Assembly: GCA_963733505.1 (NCBI GenBank)
Contig: CAVTDW010000017.1
Coordinates: 62,001-126,000, forward strand
Source of the DNA: JALYXV01 sp963733505
GTDB lineage: Bacteria > Actinomycetota > Acidimicrobiia > Acidimicrobiales > Palsa-688
Direction of reading: 5' to 3'
DNA length: 64,000 nucleotides
In this document: in pieces, positions 56,216-64,000 of the stretch
Layout: every line of letters starts with the position of its first letter
Position numbering within the stretch: the first letter of the stretch is position 1
Made by a program: the position numbers and the translations under genes
Notes under the pieces: model-generated
Database searches by the model: none
What the model was told of the DNA's origin: nothing
The model's input: the letters and a program-made list of their open reading frames with translations, nothing else

Positions 56216-57316
56216 TTGGGCCTCCTTACTAGGATCGGCCGAGTGGGCGGTCCCCTTGGGCGACAAGCTGTCGAGTGGTTGCGCTCCCGGAATCCCTGGG
56301 CGCAGAGGACGCCGTGGCTGCGCACCCACGCCGGGCGGATGTATGTCCTGGGCGTGGCCGCCCGATGGATCCAACCGCCGTCGCGCTTTGTCATCGTCAC
56401 CCCTGGCCGCGCCGGCAGTGAACTCCTGACCGACCTGCTGAACTCGCATCCCGACATCGCCTGCGAGGCCGAGATCCTGCAGGAGCGAATGATTCGGCCC
56501 GAGCGCTTCGTCGCCGGCCGGTCGGCCAAAGCCGGGGTGGCCGGGGCCCAGGCCTACGGCTTCAAGATTCACTGTGGCCACTTCGGCTACCAGGTGCTGC
56601 GCGAGCGTCCCGACTACTTGCGGAATCTGGCTGATGCGGGGTTCCAGTTGATCCTCTTGCGGCGCGACAACCTCCTGGCCCAGGCCATCTCATCGACCGT
56701 CGCTTCCCGCACCCGTTGGCATTGGCGGGGGGCGGACCGCCCCACGTTCACGGCGCTCGGCATTGATCCCGTCGAGGTGCTCATGATGGCCTACCTGTTC
56801 GAGGAGAGTGACCAGTTTCTCCAGGCGGCCCTCGCCGATCTGCCCCATCTCACGCTGACCTACGAGCACGACCTCCTCGACGCCTCGGCGCAGCAGGCGA
56901 CGGTCGACCGTCTCTGCGGTCACCTGGGCCTGCGCCGCGCCCCGACGGCGTCGGATCACGTCCGTTTCACCCCCAAGCGGCTCTCCGAGACCATCGCCAA
57001 CTACGACGACGTGGCCCAGGTGGTGGCGACCACGCGCTTCGGCCGCTTCCTGGAGGGCGATCCGGTGCCGCCCTCAGCGGGTTCCGAGATAGGCCTGGCG
57101 AACAAGAGGGTGGTCCTGCAAGTCGGCACCGGTGCCGGTGAGCACGACTCGGCCGAGCTCGATGACGTAGGCCCGGTCGGCCAGCTCGAGGGCCCGCCGA
57201 GCGTTCTGCTCGACCAGCAAGACGGTGATGCCGGTGTCGCGGATGGCGGAGATCAGGGAGAACACCTGCTCGGCCAGCTGGGGCGCCAATCCGAGCGAGG
57301 GTTCGTCGAGCAGTAG
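56216..57316 (+). CDS. Sulfotransferase-like (Stf0-type) protein
   Basis: About 290 residues are sulfotransferase-like: RFVIVTPGRAGSELLTDLLNSHPDIACEAEIL (5'-phosphosulfate loop), GFKIHCGHFGYQ, LILLRRDNLLAQAISSTVASR (3'-phosphate-binding R and S) and LTYEHDLLD. It would move sulfate from PAPS to a carbohydrate or lipid, which fits with the polysaccharide-synthesis genes nearby. The TTG start at 56216 is uncertain; GTG 56243 is the alternative. The frame continues 243 bases into the opposite strand of the LivG-LivF gene; homology ends near 57080, and a frameshift there would give a stop in the next frame at about 57090. Confidence 0.72.
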   Translation: MGLLTRIGRVGGPLGRQAVEWLRSRNPWAQRTPWLRTHAGRMYVLGVAARWIQPPSRFVIVTPGRAGSELLTDLLNSHPDIACEAEILQERMIRPERFVAGRSAKAGVAGAQAYGFKIHCGHFGYQVLRERPDYLRNLADAGFQLILLRRDNLLAQAISSTVASRTRWHWRGADRPTFTALGIDPVEVLMMAYLFEESDQFLQAALADLPHLTLTYEHDLLDASAQQATVDRLCGHLGLRRAPTASDHVRFTPKRLSETIANYDDVAQVVATTRFGRFLEGDPVPPSAGSEIGLANKRVVLQVGTGAGEHDSAELDDVGPVGQLEGPPSVLLDQQDGDAGVADGGDQGEHLLGQLGRQSERGFVEQ

Positions 57317-58828
57317 CAGCTTGGGTGCGGCGATCAACGCCCGGGCGATCGCCAATTGTTGCTGCTCGCCACCGGAGAGCTGCCCCGCCGCCAGGCGCCG
57401 CCGCTGGCCCAAGATGGGAAACCGCCCCATCATCTCGTCGACCGACGCGCTGACCGCAGCCCGGTCGGGCCGGGTCCACCCGCCAAGCAGGAGGTTCTCC
57501 TCGACCGTGAGCCGGCTGAGTATCTCCCGGCCCTCCGGCACCTGCACCAGCCCGGCCCGCACGATGGCCTGCGGGCGAGCACGGGTCAGGTCGAGCGACC
57601 CCAACCGGGCCGTTCCCCGCCGAGGCCGCAGCAAACCCGAAAGGGTGTTGAGCACCGTGGATTTGCCGGCCCCGTTGGCCCCGATGAGCGCCACGATTTC
57701 TCCGGCCGCCACCGAGAGCGAAACATCGGTGACCGCTTCCACAGCCCCATAACTGACCGCCAGCCCCTCGACAACCAGCAACCCATCCCCGACGCGACCC
57801 GGGGCGGCAGGAGGTGCATGCGGCACAGCCGTTTCGGATGGGACGACGCCAGCGGTGGCACCCAGCTCAAGAGGAACGGCGCCCGGGGCAACGGCGGGAG
57901 CGGAGGAGCGAGGGCCGAGGTCGCGGAGGGTCGACGTTTCCCCGTCGACCCGGAGCGACTCGACCGTCGTCTCAGCCAGAGCACCCGCCCGCGCAACCCC
58001 GAGGTACGCCGTGACGACCCCCTCATCGGCCGCGACCACAGCAGGCGGGCCAGACGCGATCCGGCGGCCAAAGTTCAAGACCGTCACGTCATCGCAGACG
58101 CTGAGTACGAGCTTCATGTCGTGGTCGATCAGGAGCACGGTGAGCCCCTCGTCCTGGAGCCGGCCGAGCAGGTCGCCCAGCTGGGTCTTCTCGCTCGGGT
58201 TGAGGCCGGCGGCCGGTTCGTCGAGGAGGAGCAGTTCGGGCCGCAAGGCCAGCGCGCGAGCGATCTCGAGGCGGCGTTGGTCGCCGTACGGCAGCGTTCC
58301 CGATTGGCGGTGAGCCACCGCGGCCGGGTCGAGTCCGACCTGGGTCAGGAGGCGGAACGCTTCTTCTTGGCGCGCCTGGTCGGGCGGTCGTGGACGCCTG
58401 CTCGGGATCAGCTGGCCCCAGCCGTCGGCCCGCCGGTGGCGGTGCATCCCCGCCAGGACATTCTCCAGCACCGACAGCGGTCGGTAGAGGCGGATGTTCT
58501 GGAACGTCCGGGCCACGCCTCGCGCCGCCACCTCGTGCGGCCGTAAGCCTCCAATCTGTCCGCCGTCGAGGAGGATCTCGCCGTCATCGGGGCGGAGCTG
58601 ACCGGTGACGAGGTTGACAACCGTCGTCTTGCCCGCCCCGTTCGGTCCAATGAGACCCGACACCGCGCCCCGGCGCACGGCGAACGACACGCCGTCCACC
58701 GCGTTGACGCCGCCGAATCGCTTGTGCACCTCTCGCAGTTCCAGCAGTGGCGGCCCGCCCGCGCCGCCGGCCCCACCGGCGCCGCCGGCCCCACCCGCGC
58801 CGCCGGCCTCGCCCGCCCCAGGGGTCAT
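57074..58828 (-). CDS. Fused branched-chain amino-acid ABC ATPases (LivG-LivF)
   Basis: 584 residues holding two complete ABC ATPase domains in one chain. The first (LivG-like, about 26-275) has Walker A GPNGAGKTT at ~61-69, the LivG-type TFQNIRLYRPLSVLENVL, LPYGDQRRLEIARAL and LLLDEPAAGLNP. The second (LivF-like, about 347-584) has Walker A GANGAGKST near 383-391, EGREILSRLTVEENLLLGG, LSGGEQQQLAIARAL and LLLDEPSLGLAP, followed by EQNARRALELADRAYV. An Ala/Pro linker of about 70 residues joins them. A Gly-Ala repeat precedes the first domain. ATG 58828 overlaps the livM stop (ATGA). Confidence 0.92.
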   Translation of the reverse strand: MTPGAGEAGGAGGAGGAGGAGGAGGPPLLELREVHKRFGGVNAVDGVSFAVRRGAVSGLIGPNGAGKTTVVNLVTGQLRPDDGEILLDGGQIGGLRPHEVAARGVARTFQNIRLYRPLSVLENVLAGMHRHRRADGWGQLIPSRRPRPPDQARQEEAFRLLTQVGLDPAAVAHRQSGTLPYGDQRRLEIARALALRPELLLLDEPAAGLNPSEKTQLGDLLGRLQDEGLTVLLIDHDMKLVLSVCDDVTVLNFGRRIASGPPAVVAADEGVVTAYLGVARAGALAETTVESLRVDGETSTLRDLGPRSSAPAVAPGAVPLELGATAGVVPSETAVPHAPPAAPGRVGDGLLVVEGLAVSYGAVEAVTDVSLSVAAGEIVALIGANGAGKSTVLNTLSGLLRPRRGTARLGSLDLTRARPQAIVRAGLVQVPEGREILSRLTVEENLLLGGWTRPDRAAVSASVDEMMGRFPILGQRRRLAAGQLSGGEQQQLAIARALIAAPKLLLLDEPSLGLAPQLAEQVFSLISAIRDTGITVLLVEQNARRALELADRAYVIELGRVVLTGTGADLQDHPLVRQAYLGTR

Positions 58829-59796
58829 GGTGGTGCCGGCTGCGGGCGCCGGGATGCCCACCTGCGCCGGACGGTCGCATAGCTCCGAACGAACCACCCG
58901 GACTGTCCCGTTCCGGTGCGCCGGGTGAACAGGCCGTCGGGGCGAAACAGGACGATGGCGATAAGGATCACGCCGTTGATGACCTGGCGGTAGTCCTGGG
59001 TGAAGCGGAGCACCTCGGGCAGGATCGTGAGCAGCACCGCGCCCACGATCGGCCCGATAACAAAGGCGATCCCGCCCACCACCGCCCAGATCAGCATGTC
59101 GATGGCCTGGGTGAACGTGTAGTCGTTGGAATCGATGAGGAAGCTGAGGTGGGCCCCGAGCGCCCCGGCGAAGGCCGCGACCATGGCCCCGAGCACGAAC
59201 GCGACCATCTTGTACCGGGCCACGTCGATGCCCTGGGCGGCGGCGGCCAACTGATCCTCCCGGATGGCGGCCCAGGCGTGGCCGGTCTTGGTCCCCGTCA
59301 GGCGCCAGGCGAGGAACGCCAGGATCGCCAGCGACAACCAGATCGGCGTGATTCCCGAGGTCAAGGTGGCGTGGGGGTTGTTGAGCCCCTGCCCTTTCCC
59401 GGTGATGCCGAGGTTCAAGATGAGGCCGAAGCGCAGGGCCTCCCCGAACCCGAGCGTGGCGATGGCGAGAAAGACGCCCTTCAAGCGCAGCACGGGCAGG
59501 CCGATCACCAACGCCACCACCGCCGCCAGCACGACGCCGACCACCATGGCCACCGGCAGGGGCAGATGGACGCCCGCGGCCGCAGGGCCGGTACTGGTCG
59601 TCCCGCCCGTCAGGATGACCGAGCTGTAGGCGCCGATGGCCATGAAGCCCGCGTTGGCCAGGGTCAGCTGCCCCGAGTACAGGGTCAACCAGATCGACAG
59701 GGCCAGCAGCCCGTCGACGCCCACCTGCCCGGCCAGCAACTGATGGGCGTGGTACCAGGCGAAGGGGTGGAACAGGAGTTGGGTCAGGAACGTCAT
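58825..59796 (-). CDS. livM: Branched-chain amino-acid ABC permease LivM
   Basis: 323 residues with about nine membrane helices. Family motifs include GQLTLANAGFMAIGAYSSVIL near the N terminus and the cytoplasmic loop FGEALRFGLILNLGITGKGQGLNN with AWAAIREDQLAAAAQGIDVARYKM, the coupling helix that contacts the ATPase. It pairs with LivH to form the translocation channel. The start lies 16 bases after the livH stop. The stop overlaps the start of the fused ATPase gene. Confidence 0.9.
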   Translation of the reverse strand: MTFLTQLLFHPFAWYHAHQLLAGQVGVDGLLALSIWLTLYSGQLTLANAGFMAIGAYSSVILTGGTTSTGPAAAGVHLPLPVAMVVGVVLAAVVALVIGLPVLRLKGVFLAIATLGFGEALRFGLILNLGITGKGQGLNNPHATLTSGITPIWLSLAILAFLAWRLTGTKTGHAWAAIREDQLAAAAQGIDVARYKMVAFVLGAMVAAFAGALGAHLSFLIDSNDYTFTQAIDMLIWAVVGGIAFVIGPIVGAVLLTILPEVLRFTQDYRQVINGVILIAIVLFRPDGLFTRRTGTGQSGWFVRSYATVRRRWASRRPQPAPP

Positions 59797-59812
59797 CCGA
59801 TGCCGCCGGCGC

Positions 59813-60733
59813 TCACACGCGCTCGCTGGCCGGCCGGCCGAGGAGCCCGGAGGGGCGCAGGATCAGCATCACGAACAAGGCCACGAAGCCGACCGCCCGA
59901 ACGTCGGTCCCGAGCGTGAGGATGGTGACCGACTCCAGCAAGCCCAGGGTGAAGCCCCCGATGAACGTGCCGGGGATGCTGCCCATGCCCCCGAGGACGA
60001 TCACCGCCAAGCCCCGCAGCTCGACCTGGTCCCGCCCGATATAGGGGCTGATGTCGTTGAGGGCGAGGGCAAACAAGATGCCGGCCAGCGCGGCCAGGGC
60101 CGAACTAACCACCAGCGTGATCGTGATGACCCGGTCGACATTTACCCCGAGCAACTGTGCGGCGCGGGGATTCTCGGCCACCGCCCGTACCGCCCGCCCG
60201 GCCGGGGTCTTCGCCATCACGTAGGCCAGCGCGCCCATGAGGGCCACGGTGATGACGACGATCGCCACCTTGTTCGCGGGCAGCGTGAGCCCGGCCAGGT
60301 GCCAGATCCGGTCCGGTACCTTCCCGGCCGGAAACTGGACGTCGTTGGCGCCGTCGCGCCACAACCACGACAAGGCGCCGCCCCGCTTGGCCTGCTCGAC
60401 GAGGGCGACGAGGATGAGGGCCAGGCCGATGGTCGAGATCAAGGCCGCGATCGGCGGCGCCCCCCGCCGGCGCAGCGGTCGCAGCGCCACGAACTCGATG
60501 ACGAGGCCCAGCACGCCGCCGGCCGCGATGCCGAGCGGCACGGCCAGGAGGAAGGGCACGTGGTGCAGGGCGACCAGCGAGTAGGCCACGACGGCGCCCA
60601 GCATGAACACCTCGGAATGGGCCAGGTTGAGCACGTCGAGCAGGCCGAACACCAGGGTGTAGCCCAGCCCGAACAGGGCGTAGATCGATCCGATGAAGAT
60701 GCCGTTCAGCAGTTGCTGGATGGTGTTGCGCAC
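59813..60733 (-). CDS. livH: Branched-chain amino-acid ABC permease LivH
   Basis: 306 residues with about eight helices. Signature parts are FGLGYTLVFGLLDVLNLAHSEVFMLGA and the coupling loop GRAVRAVAENPRAAQLLGVNVDRVI, with GGMGSIPGTFIGGFTLG near the C terminus. It is the second channel subunit, between LivK and LivM. Its start follows the livK stop by 32 bases. Confidence 0.9.
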   Translation of the reverse strand: MRNTIQQLLNGIFIGSIYALFGLGYTLVFGLLDVLNLAHSEVFMLGAVVAYSLVALHHVPFLLAVPLGIAAGGVLGLVIEFVALRPLRRRGAPPIAALISTIGLALILVALVEQAKRGGALSWLWRDGANDVQFPAGKVPDRIWHLAGLTLPANKVAIVVITVALMGALAYVMAKTPAGRAVRAVAENPRAAQLLGVNVDRVITITLVVSSALAALAGILFALALNDISPYIGRDQVELRGLAVIVLGGMGSIPGTFIGGFTLGLLESVTILTLGTDVRAVGFVALFVMLILRPSGLLGRPASERV

Positions 60734-60765
60734 CGGGGCAGCCCGGCCTCAGTCGACGGGCCCGG

Positions 60766-61971
60766 TCAGCTGGGCTTGACCGAGGTCACGAGGCTGAACC
60801 CTCCCTGGCCGTCCATGGCGATCACCCAGATGGTCTGGTGAACGTCGTGGGTCGACGTGAACTGGAACGGCCCGAGCGGCGTCTGGATGTTGGTCGACTC
60901 CATCGCGGTGCGCAGCTTCTGCCGGTCGCCCGCCAGGTCGGTGAAGGTCAGCTTGGCCCGCTTGGCGGCATCGGCCAGGATCAGGACACCGGTGTACGCC
61001 TGGGCCGCGAACTGGTCGGGATCGGTCCCGTACTTGGCCTTGAAGGCCTTGACGAACTCGGCATTCGAGGCGAAGTCGTTGCCCAGGTACCAGGCGCTGG
61101 CACTGCGGGCCCCTTTGCCAAAGTTCCCCGCCTGCTTGGACACCGCCGCCGAGTTGAAGCCATTGCCCCCGAGGAACTGGCCGGTGAAGCCCTGCTGGCG
61201 GGCGGCGGTCATGATCTTGGCCGGGATACCGCCGAGGGAGGTGATGAAGATGACGTCGGGATGCTTGGCCACGCCCTGATTGACGAACTGGGTCAGGTCG
61301 GCGTCGGACTTGCTGAACTGGATGGTGTCGAGCAGTTGGATGCCCACCGCCGGGTCGGTCACCGTCTGCTTGACCGCGGCGGCGCCGTCCACCGAGAACT
61401 TGTCGTCGTTGGGGTACAGCAGCACCCCCGTCTTGGGCTTGGGGCTGGCCGCCGCCACATAGGTCTTGATGTTGGTCGGGATGGCCGCGGCCTCGCCCAG
61501 GCTGTCGCGGAAGATGTAGGTGCAGGGGTACGGGCAGGTCCCCACGATGTTGAGCCCGGTGGTGGATACCGCCAGCATCGGCGTCTTCAAGCTGTCGGCG
61601 ATGGGATGGGCCGCCACGGCGGAGTTGGACAGCGTCGGTCCGAGCAGCGCCACGACCTGGTTCTGCTGGATGAGGGTCTGGGTCTGCTGCGCCGCTTGGG
61701 TTTGCGTGGAGGCGTCGTCCACGACCTGGATCGAGAGGTTGGCGCCGTTGACACCGCCGCTGGCGTTGATCGTCTCCTCGGCCAGCTTGACCGCTTGCTG
61801 CTGCTGCGGTCCGTACACCCCGCCCGCGCCGGTCAAGGAGAACACGGCGCCCAGTTTGAGCGTCTTGCCTTTGCTGCTCGAGCTCCCGCTGCTGGAACCG
61901 CACGCCGAAACGAAAAGGGCCACCGCGACACCGGCGGTACCCCACCAACGGATGCGGGATGTGGTTCGCAT
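60766..61971 (-). CDS. livK: Branched-chain amino-acid-type substrate-binding lipoprotein LivK
   Basis: 401 residues from ATG 61971. Signal MRTTSRIRWWGTAGVAVALFVSA-C with a Ser/Gly linker. The periplasmic-binding-protein fold (LKLGAVFSLTGAGGVYGPQQQQAVKLAEETINASGG, LLGPTLSNSAVAAHPIADSL, PDVIFITSLGGIPAKIMTAAR, FAAQAYTGVLILADAAKRA) is complete. A typical ligand is Leu, Ile, Val or a related amide; not certain. A GGGGAGG site lies just before the ATG. The 82-base gap to the upstream GT-C gene probably holds its promoter. Confidence 0.9.
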   Translation of the reverse strand: MRTTSRIRWWGTAGVAVALFVSACGSSSGSSSSKGKTLKLGAVFSLTGAGGVYGPQQQQAVKLAEETINASGGVNGANLSIQVVDDASTQTQAAQQTQTLIQQNQVVALLGPTLSNSAVAAHPIADSLKTPMLAVSTTGLNIVGTCPYPCTYIFRDSLGEAAAIPTNIKTYVAAASPKPKTGVLLYPNDDKFSVDGAAAVKQTVTDPAVGIQLLDTIQFSKSDADLTQFVNQGVAKHPDVIFITSLGGIPAKIMTAARQQGFTGQFLGGNGFNSAAVSKQAGNFGKGARSASAWYLGNDFASNAEFVKAFKAKYGTDPDQFAAQAYTGVLILADAAKRAKLTFTDLAGDRQKLRTAMESTNIQTPLGPFQFTSTHDVHQTIWVIAMDGQGGFSLVTSVKPS

Positions 61972-62053
61972 GGATGTCCTCCCCTGTCCATCACGCGGCA
62001 AATGTCCCGGCCAAGAGGGTAGTGGGAAGTCGTTGGGAAAAGGGGGGTTATCT

Positions 62054-63589
62054 CTACGTCCGGCGCACCAGCAACGTCACCTCGCTCGCGCCGAACGACC
62101 TCGTCTCACCCTGCACGAACGTCGCAACGACCAGGGGCTTCAGCGCCGCGAACGGCCCTCCTTGCGGATAGCGCTGATCCGACGGGTCGGTCACCATCCA
62201 CAGCCGTTGCACCGACGCCAACCGGGCGGTCAACTGGGCCGCGTCGACCTCTCGGGCGTACAGGTCGTGCTGGCGGAACGCCTCGCCACCCGGGGCCAGC
62301 GCGATGTCGGGAGGGAGCATGCCATGGCGGCCGACCGCGGATTCCAGCAGTATCCGCAAGCCTCCTCCGGCGTAGGCCACCGCGTCGCCGGGCCGGCTCT
62401 GGGCCCCGATGAACTCGACCATCGCGGGGGCGTCGTCCACCTTGTACGGGTATGCCTCGAGGCGCGCCGTCCGCTGGCCACCGATCAACAGCAGCGCAGC
62501 CAGGACGGCCGTGGCGACCAACCGTCCGCCCGCGCGGCGCAGCACCGAGAGCCCGGCCGCGGCCAGGCCCGCCATGGCCAGGGCCGACACGATCACGTAG
62601 CGGTCGATATACGAGGGGATGAGGTGGGCGAATGACCAGAGGAGTACCGGCGGCAGGACGAATGCCGCCGCCAGCGCCGTGACGACCCGCTGGTCGTACG
62701 GTGAGCGGCGCGCCGACACCACGGCGATGATGGCCAGCACCGTCACCACCTCCAAGCCCAGCCAGCCACCGCTCATGGAGGTGACGGTGTCGACGAGCAC
62801 CTGGAGCGTCGGGCGCGGCAGCCAGCTGATCTGCCCCCGCTCGAAGATCGTCATCACCGCGGCCAACGGCGCGGTGGCGGCCGCAATGAGCCACCAGCAC
62901 CGCTTGAGGGTCGGTGGCACCGGGTCGTGGCGGAGCCGCGACAGGCCGGCGACCACGCCCGCCATGGCCGCGACGTGCAGCACCGCGAACAGGTCGACGT
63001 ACACCAGGGCGATGGTGGCCACGAGGTACACGCGGTGCGCCCGGGGCGTCGGTGCCTGCGTGAGCCAGAACAGGGCGACGGTCGAGATGGTGGCCAGGAG
63101 CACCGCCAGGCTGTACGGGCGGGCCTCCTGGGCGTAATACACGAGGAAGGGGTTGACGGCGACGAGCAGGCCGCAGGCTAGGCCGACTTCCCAGCCCTTC
63201 CAGCGGCTGGCCGCCCAGGCCGCCACCGCCGAGGTGGCGACGAGGCAGGCGGCCGACAGGCCCCGGGCCCAGGCCGGGCTGTGGCCCAACCACAACCAGG
63301 CGTGGAGGAGGAGGTAGTACAAGCCGGCGTTGGCGTCGTGGTGCGGCAGGACCAGCAGGATGCGGGCCACGGGCCGGCTGGCGACGGACACGCTGATCGC
63401 CTCGTCGCGCCACAGGGGTTTGGTGCCGAGGTGGCGCAGGACGATCGCGGTGGCCGTGGCGGCGCTCAGCCCGGCGACGACGAACGCCGCCGTGCGGTCG
63501 GGCGAGCGCGTCTCGTCGTCGGTCAGCTTCGGTGGAACGGGGCCGACCCTGGCGCCCACGGTCGGCGTCGGACGCGAGCTGATCGTCAA
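62054..63589 (-). CDS. GT-C family glycosyltransferase (PMT/ArnT-like)
   Basis: 511 residues with about ten membrane helices. The first loop has GTKPLWRDEAISV (the D-E pair of the family), followed by YYLLLHAWLWLGHSPAWARGLSAA and the strongly conserved VYYAQEARPYSLAV. The C-terminal soluble part (~400-511) is small. The enzyme would transfer a sugar from a polyprenyl-phosphate donor on the outer side of the membrane. No acceptor is known. The neighbour downstream is livK; the region upstream is the 63636-63706 inverted repeat. Confidence 0.85.
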   Translation of the reverse strand: MTISSRPTPTVGARVGPVPPKLTDDETRSPDRTAAFVVAGLSAATATAIVLRHLGTKPLWRDEAISVSVASRPVARILLVLPHHDANAGLYYLLLHAWLWLGHSPAWARGLSAACLVATSAVAAWAASRWKGWEVGLACGLLVAVNPFLVYYAQEARPYSLAVLLATISTVALFWLTQAPTPRAHRVYLVATIALVYVDLFAVLHVAAMAGVVAGLSRLRHDPVPPTLKRCWWLIAAATAPLAAVMTIFERGQISWLPRPTLQVLVDTVTSMSGGWLGLEVVTVLAIIAVVSARRSPYDQRVVTALAAAFVLPPVLLWSFAHLIPSYIDRYVIVSALAMAGLAAAGLSVLRRAGGRLVATAVLAALLLIGGQRTARLEAYPYKVDDAPAMVEFIGAQSRPGDAVAYAGGGLRILLESAVGRHGMLPPDIALAPGGEAFRQHDLYAREVDAAQLTARLASVQRLWMVTDPSDQRYPQGGPFAALKPLVVATFVQGETRSFGASEVTLLVRRT

Positions 63590-63635
63590 TCGGGTGCGTC
63601 GCTGCTGCGGCGGGCTCCCGCCCGGCCGAACCTAC

Positions 63636-63706
63636 GCGCCCTCAGGCAACCTCCGCGCGTTGGTGGGCTATGAGCGCGCTTTCGCGCCAAGGTTGCCTGA
63701 GGGCGC
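63636..63706. repeat. 17-bp perfect inverted repeat
   Basis: Arms gcgccctcaggcaacct (63636-63652) and aggttgcctgagggcgc (63690-63706) are perfect reverse complements with a loop of 37 bases. It lies in the gap between two reverse-strand genes and could act as terminator for the 63764 gene or be a small dispersed repeat. Confidence 0.75.
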
Positions 63707-63763
63707 GAAGGAACGCCGGGTGGCGCTCGCCGCCGCTGCCGTCGACCGAGCACGACTCCGATG

Positions 63764-64000
63764 TTAGTGCTCGTGGGCGGGCTGATTCGGGCCGACGGGC
63801 TGGTCGGGAGTGGCCGCGGGGACTCGGCACAGTGGCCGGTCGAGCACGACCGACGCGGTCGAACCGGCCAGCAAACCCATGGCGACCACCTCGGTGCTGA
63901 CGCCGTCGGCTCGGGCCCGGGCGATGCCGCCGGGCTCGCCCGCAGCGGTCCGGGGCGTGACCTGCCAGGTCCGGTCGCCCAGCAGCTCCCGCAGGTGGGC
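63764..64000 (-). CDS. C-terminal fragment, universal-stress-protein-like
   Basis: 79 codons at the end of a reverse-strand frame whose start is beyond the window. It reads AHLRELLGDRTWQV, then EPGGIARARADGVSTEVVAMG, LLAGSTASVVLDRPLCRVP and a His/Pro-rich tail, stopping at TAA. The layout of a hydrophobic strand, GST-like turn, helix and the C-x-V-P end resembles UspA family C-termini (GSVxxxVLxxAxCPVxVVP), but the match is loose. Confidence 0.4.
   Translation of the reverse strand, partial: AHLRELLGDRTWQVTPRTAAGEPGGIARARADGVSTEVVAMGLLAGSTASVVLDRPLCRVPAATPDQPVGPNQPAHEH

Noticed and set aside
57356..58546. 396-codon forward frame opposite the fused ABC ATPases
   Set aside because: No domain, composition follows the antisense strand; the reverse strand has all ABC motifs.

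Overview
The window is high-GC DNA from an actinobacterium. Three things support this: the division and cell-wall regulator block crgA, trpG/pabA, pknB, pbpA, rodA, pstP, fhaB, fhaA, tRNA-Leu(CAG), which has the same order as in Mycobacterium (minus pknA); many lipoproteins whose lipobox is followed by a Thr/Ser-rich linker; and ATGA-overlapped, often GTG-started genes. The Thr-rich linkers and long Ig-repeat surface proteins suggest an uncultured Acidimicrobiia-like lineage; that lineage call is inference.

Layout. 0-6.6 kb: a lipoprotein fragment, a secreted EXORDIUM-like protein with Ig domains, and an MBOAT O-acyltransferase coupled to an SGNH/DUF459 protein (glycan acylation). 6.6-11.2 kb: a gene-free stretch with a duplicated MFS tail and inverted repeats, an MFS transporter, a CPBP membrane protein, a VIT1/CCC1-like protein and an MscS channel. 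11.3-13.6 kb: a 1-Cys peroxiredoxin, a thiolase and a small zinc-ribbon membrane protein. 13.6-22.3 kb: the division/Ser-Thr phosphorylation cluster and tRNA-Leu. 22.3-27.1 kb: an ECF sigma / anti-sigma-like / lipoprotein operon, an orotate-phosphoribosyltransferase-like gene and a Tat-type solute-binding lipoprotein. 27.4-40.4 kb: two Ig-repeat adhesins (16 Ig plus 6 further repeats; 4 Ig plus a Thr stalk), with an M20 peptidase and a transglutaminase-like protein between them. 40.4-47.1 kb: an L,D-transpeptidase facing an M15 peptidase, lipoproteins and a copper P-type ATPase with a cupredoxin-like tail. 47.0-57.1 kb: a GT-C-like membrane protein, then a compact exosortase locus (exosortase, 54-residue LATTG peptide, processive GT2, surface protein) flanked by two paralogous coiled-coil proteins and followed by a sulfotransferase-like gene. 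57.1-62.0 kb: a branched-chain amino-acid type ABC importer whose two ATPases are fused. 62.0-64.0 kb: another GT-C glycosyltransferase, a long inverted repeat and a stress-protein-like fragment.

Most accessory genes deal with building, decorating and anchoring the cell envelope. The exosortase locus at about 49.4-57 kb is the most likely little-described system.

A second strong signal is technical or evolutionary. At least a dozen otherwise convincing genes or repeats are broken by single-base frameshifts. About 15 of 17 are one extra base, several in C or G runs. They cluster in the accessory parts and are absent from about 9.5-23.6 kb and 50.8-64 kb. For broken genes I give the whole span and the position where the frame changes.
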